From assembly GCF_006538325.1 (NCBI RefSeq), contig NZ_BJKK01000014.1, positions 52,578 through 116,577 of the forward strand: a stretch of DNA of 64,000 bases, given 5' to 3'. Shown piece by piece: positions 63,772-64,000 of the stretch. Both the position numbers and the translations under genes were made by a program. Below the pieces are notes generated by a model, which searched no databases, was not told the origin of the DNA, and saw only the letters and a list, made by a program, of their open reading frames with translations. Source of the stretch: Alteromonas sp. KUL42 (GTDB lineage Bacteria > Pseudomonadota > Gammaproteobacteria > Enterobacterales > Alteromonadaceae). Position 1 is the stretch's first letter; the number at the start of each line of letters is the position of its first letter.

Positions 63772-64000
63772 GTGTCTGCTAGTTTGGATTGGTGCAACAA
63801 CCACTTCAAGTGTCAAGTAACAACGTAGTAGTAATAGTATTCATAGGTCTATTGTCTGCTAAAAGTTACGACAGTCTTTTATATGATCCTCACTATGGCA
63901 CTCGTTGTGGCCTTCGCTATAACGTCCGCGATGCCCCTCGCTCACAGAAGTTATGGCAGCCGGTACCAATTGAAAAAATTAAGTAACTCAACATAAAAAA

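Noticed and set aside
63789..63986. 65-residue open frame at the window end
   Set aside because: Non-ATG start, no ribosome site, no family features; it follows the receptor terminator and could not be supported.
1..64000. tRNA, rRNA, prophage, insertion sequence, CRISPR or toxin-antitoxin loci
   Set aside because: Looked for on both strands; no convincing structure or protein of these types was found.

Overview
The window reads as chromosomal DNA of a marine gammaproteobacterium of the Alteromonadaceae, most likely Alteromonas or a close relative. The reasons are moderate GC, a TonB-dependent receptor plus GH16 glucanase locus, the enterobacterial-like order nnr-tsaE-amiB-mutL-miaA-hfq-hflX-hflK-hflC, rsd/nudC/hemE clustering, and many signalling genes (GGDEF/EAL, chemoreceptors, histidine kinase). 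No phage, integrase, transposase, CRISPR array, tRNA or rRNA gene was seen. Genes called as complete run at ordinary family lengths; three are broken by single-base shifts in A-tracts (nudC, an anti-sigma gene, rplI).

Layout. 1-6.3 kb: the 3' end of a ROK-family gene, two glutathione S-transferases, a three-gene 3-keto-glycoside operon (DUF1080 hydrolase, GMC dehydrogenase, gluconate-2-dehydrogenase subunit 3 family protein) and a UbiG-like methyltransferase. 6.4-14.6 kb: DUF2237, an acetolactate-synthase-like enzyme with an aldehyde dehydrogenase, an exported intradiol-dioxygenase-like protein, DUF4112, ferrochelatase and an AbgT transporter. 14.8-26.1 kb: the conserved RNA-chaperone/mismatch-repair/cell-wall cluster from hflC back to nnr, with queG divergent. 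26.1-32.3 kb: hemE, a candidate small RNA, frameshifted nudC, rsd, zur-cheX-yjbQ and an OmpA-family porin. 32.4-37.5 kb: dnaB, a lipoprotein, an ECF sigma/anti-sigma/DUF4097 operon and a MOSC protein. 37.8-47.1 kb: a GGDEF/EAL protein, a metallo-beta-lactamase-fold lipoprotein, an RND efflux pair, and rpsF-rpsR-rplI. 47.3-57.6 kb: yebG with a LexA box, an ABC exporter-like pair whose permease carries an in-frame Glu-His repeat, chemoreceptor / histidine kinase / zinc-binding (CZB) chemoreceptor, a YeiH transporter divergent from a TauE/SafE permease, and a His-rich CDF transporter. 57.9-63.8 kb: a GH16 lipoprotein with three copies of a Cys-Cys-containing module, followed by a TonB receptor, preceded by LacI-type operators.

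How the genes work together. The 3-keto operon should oxidise a glycoside at C3 in the periplasm and then cleave the keto-glycoside. GH16 plus the TonB receptor should bind, cut and import beta-glucan pieces under control of a LacI-type regulator encoded elsewhere. The 48-57.6 kb stretch has a recurring metal theme (Glu-His loop, CZB receptor, His-rich CDF), and zur lies in the same window.

The most unusual signals are: a dispersed palindromic element starting TAGAGC, four copies, three of which supply the TAG stop codon of the neighbouring gene; three frameshifts of identical type (one extra A) in rplI, nudC and an anti-sigma gene; the (GAGCAT)12 repeat in the ABC permease; the triple WDCCGG module of the GH16 protein; and an orphan plus-strand promoter/terminator pair between hemE and nudC that looks like a small RNA. 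All assignments come from reading the sequence; no database search was run.
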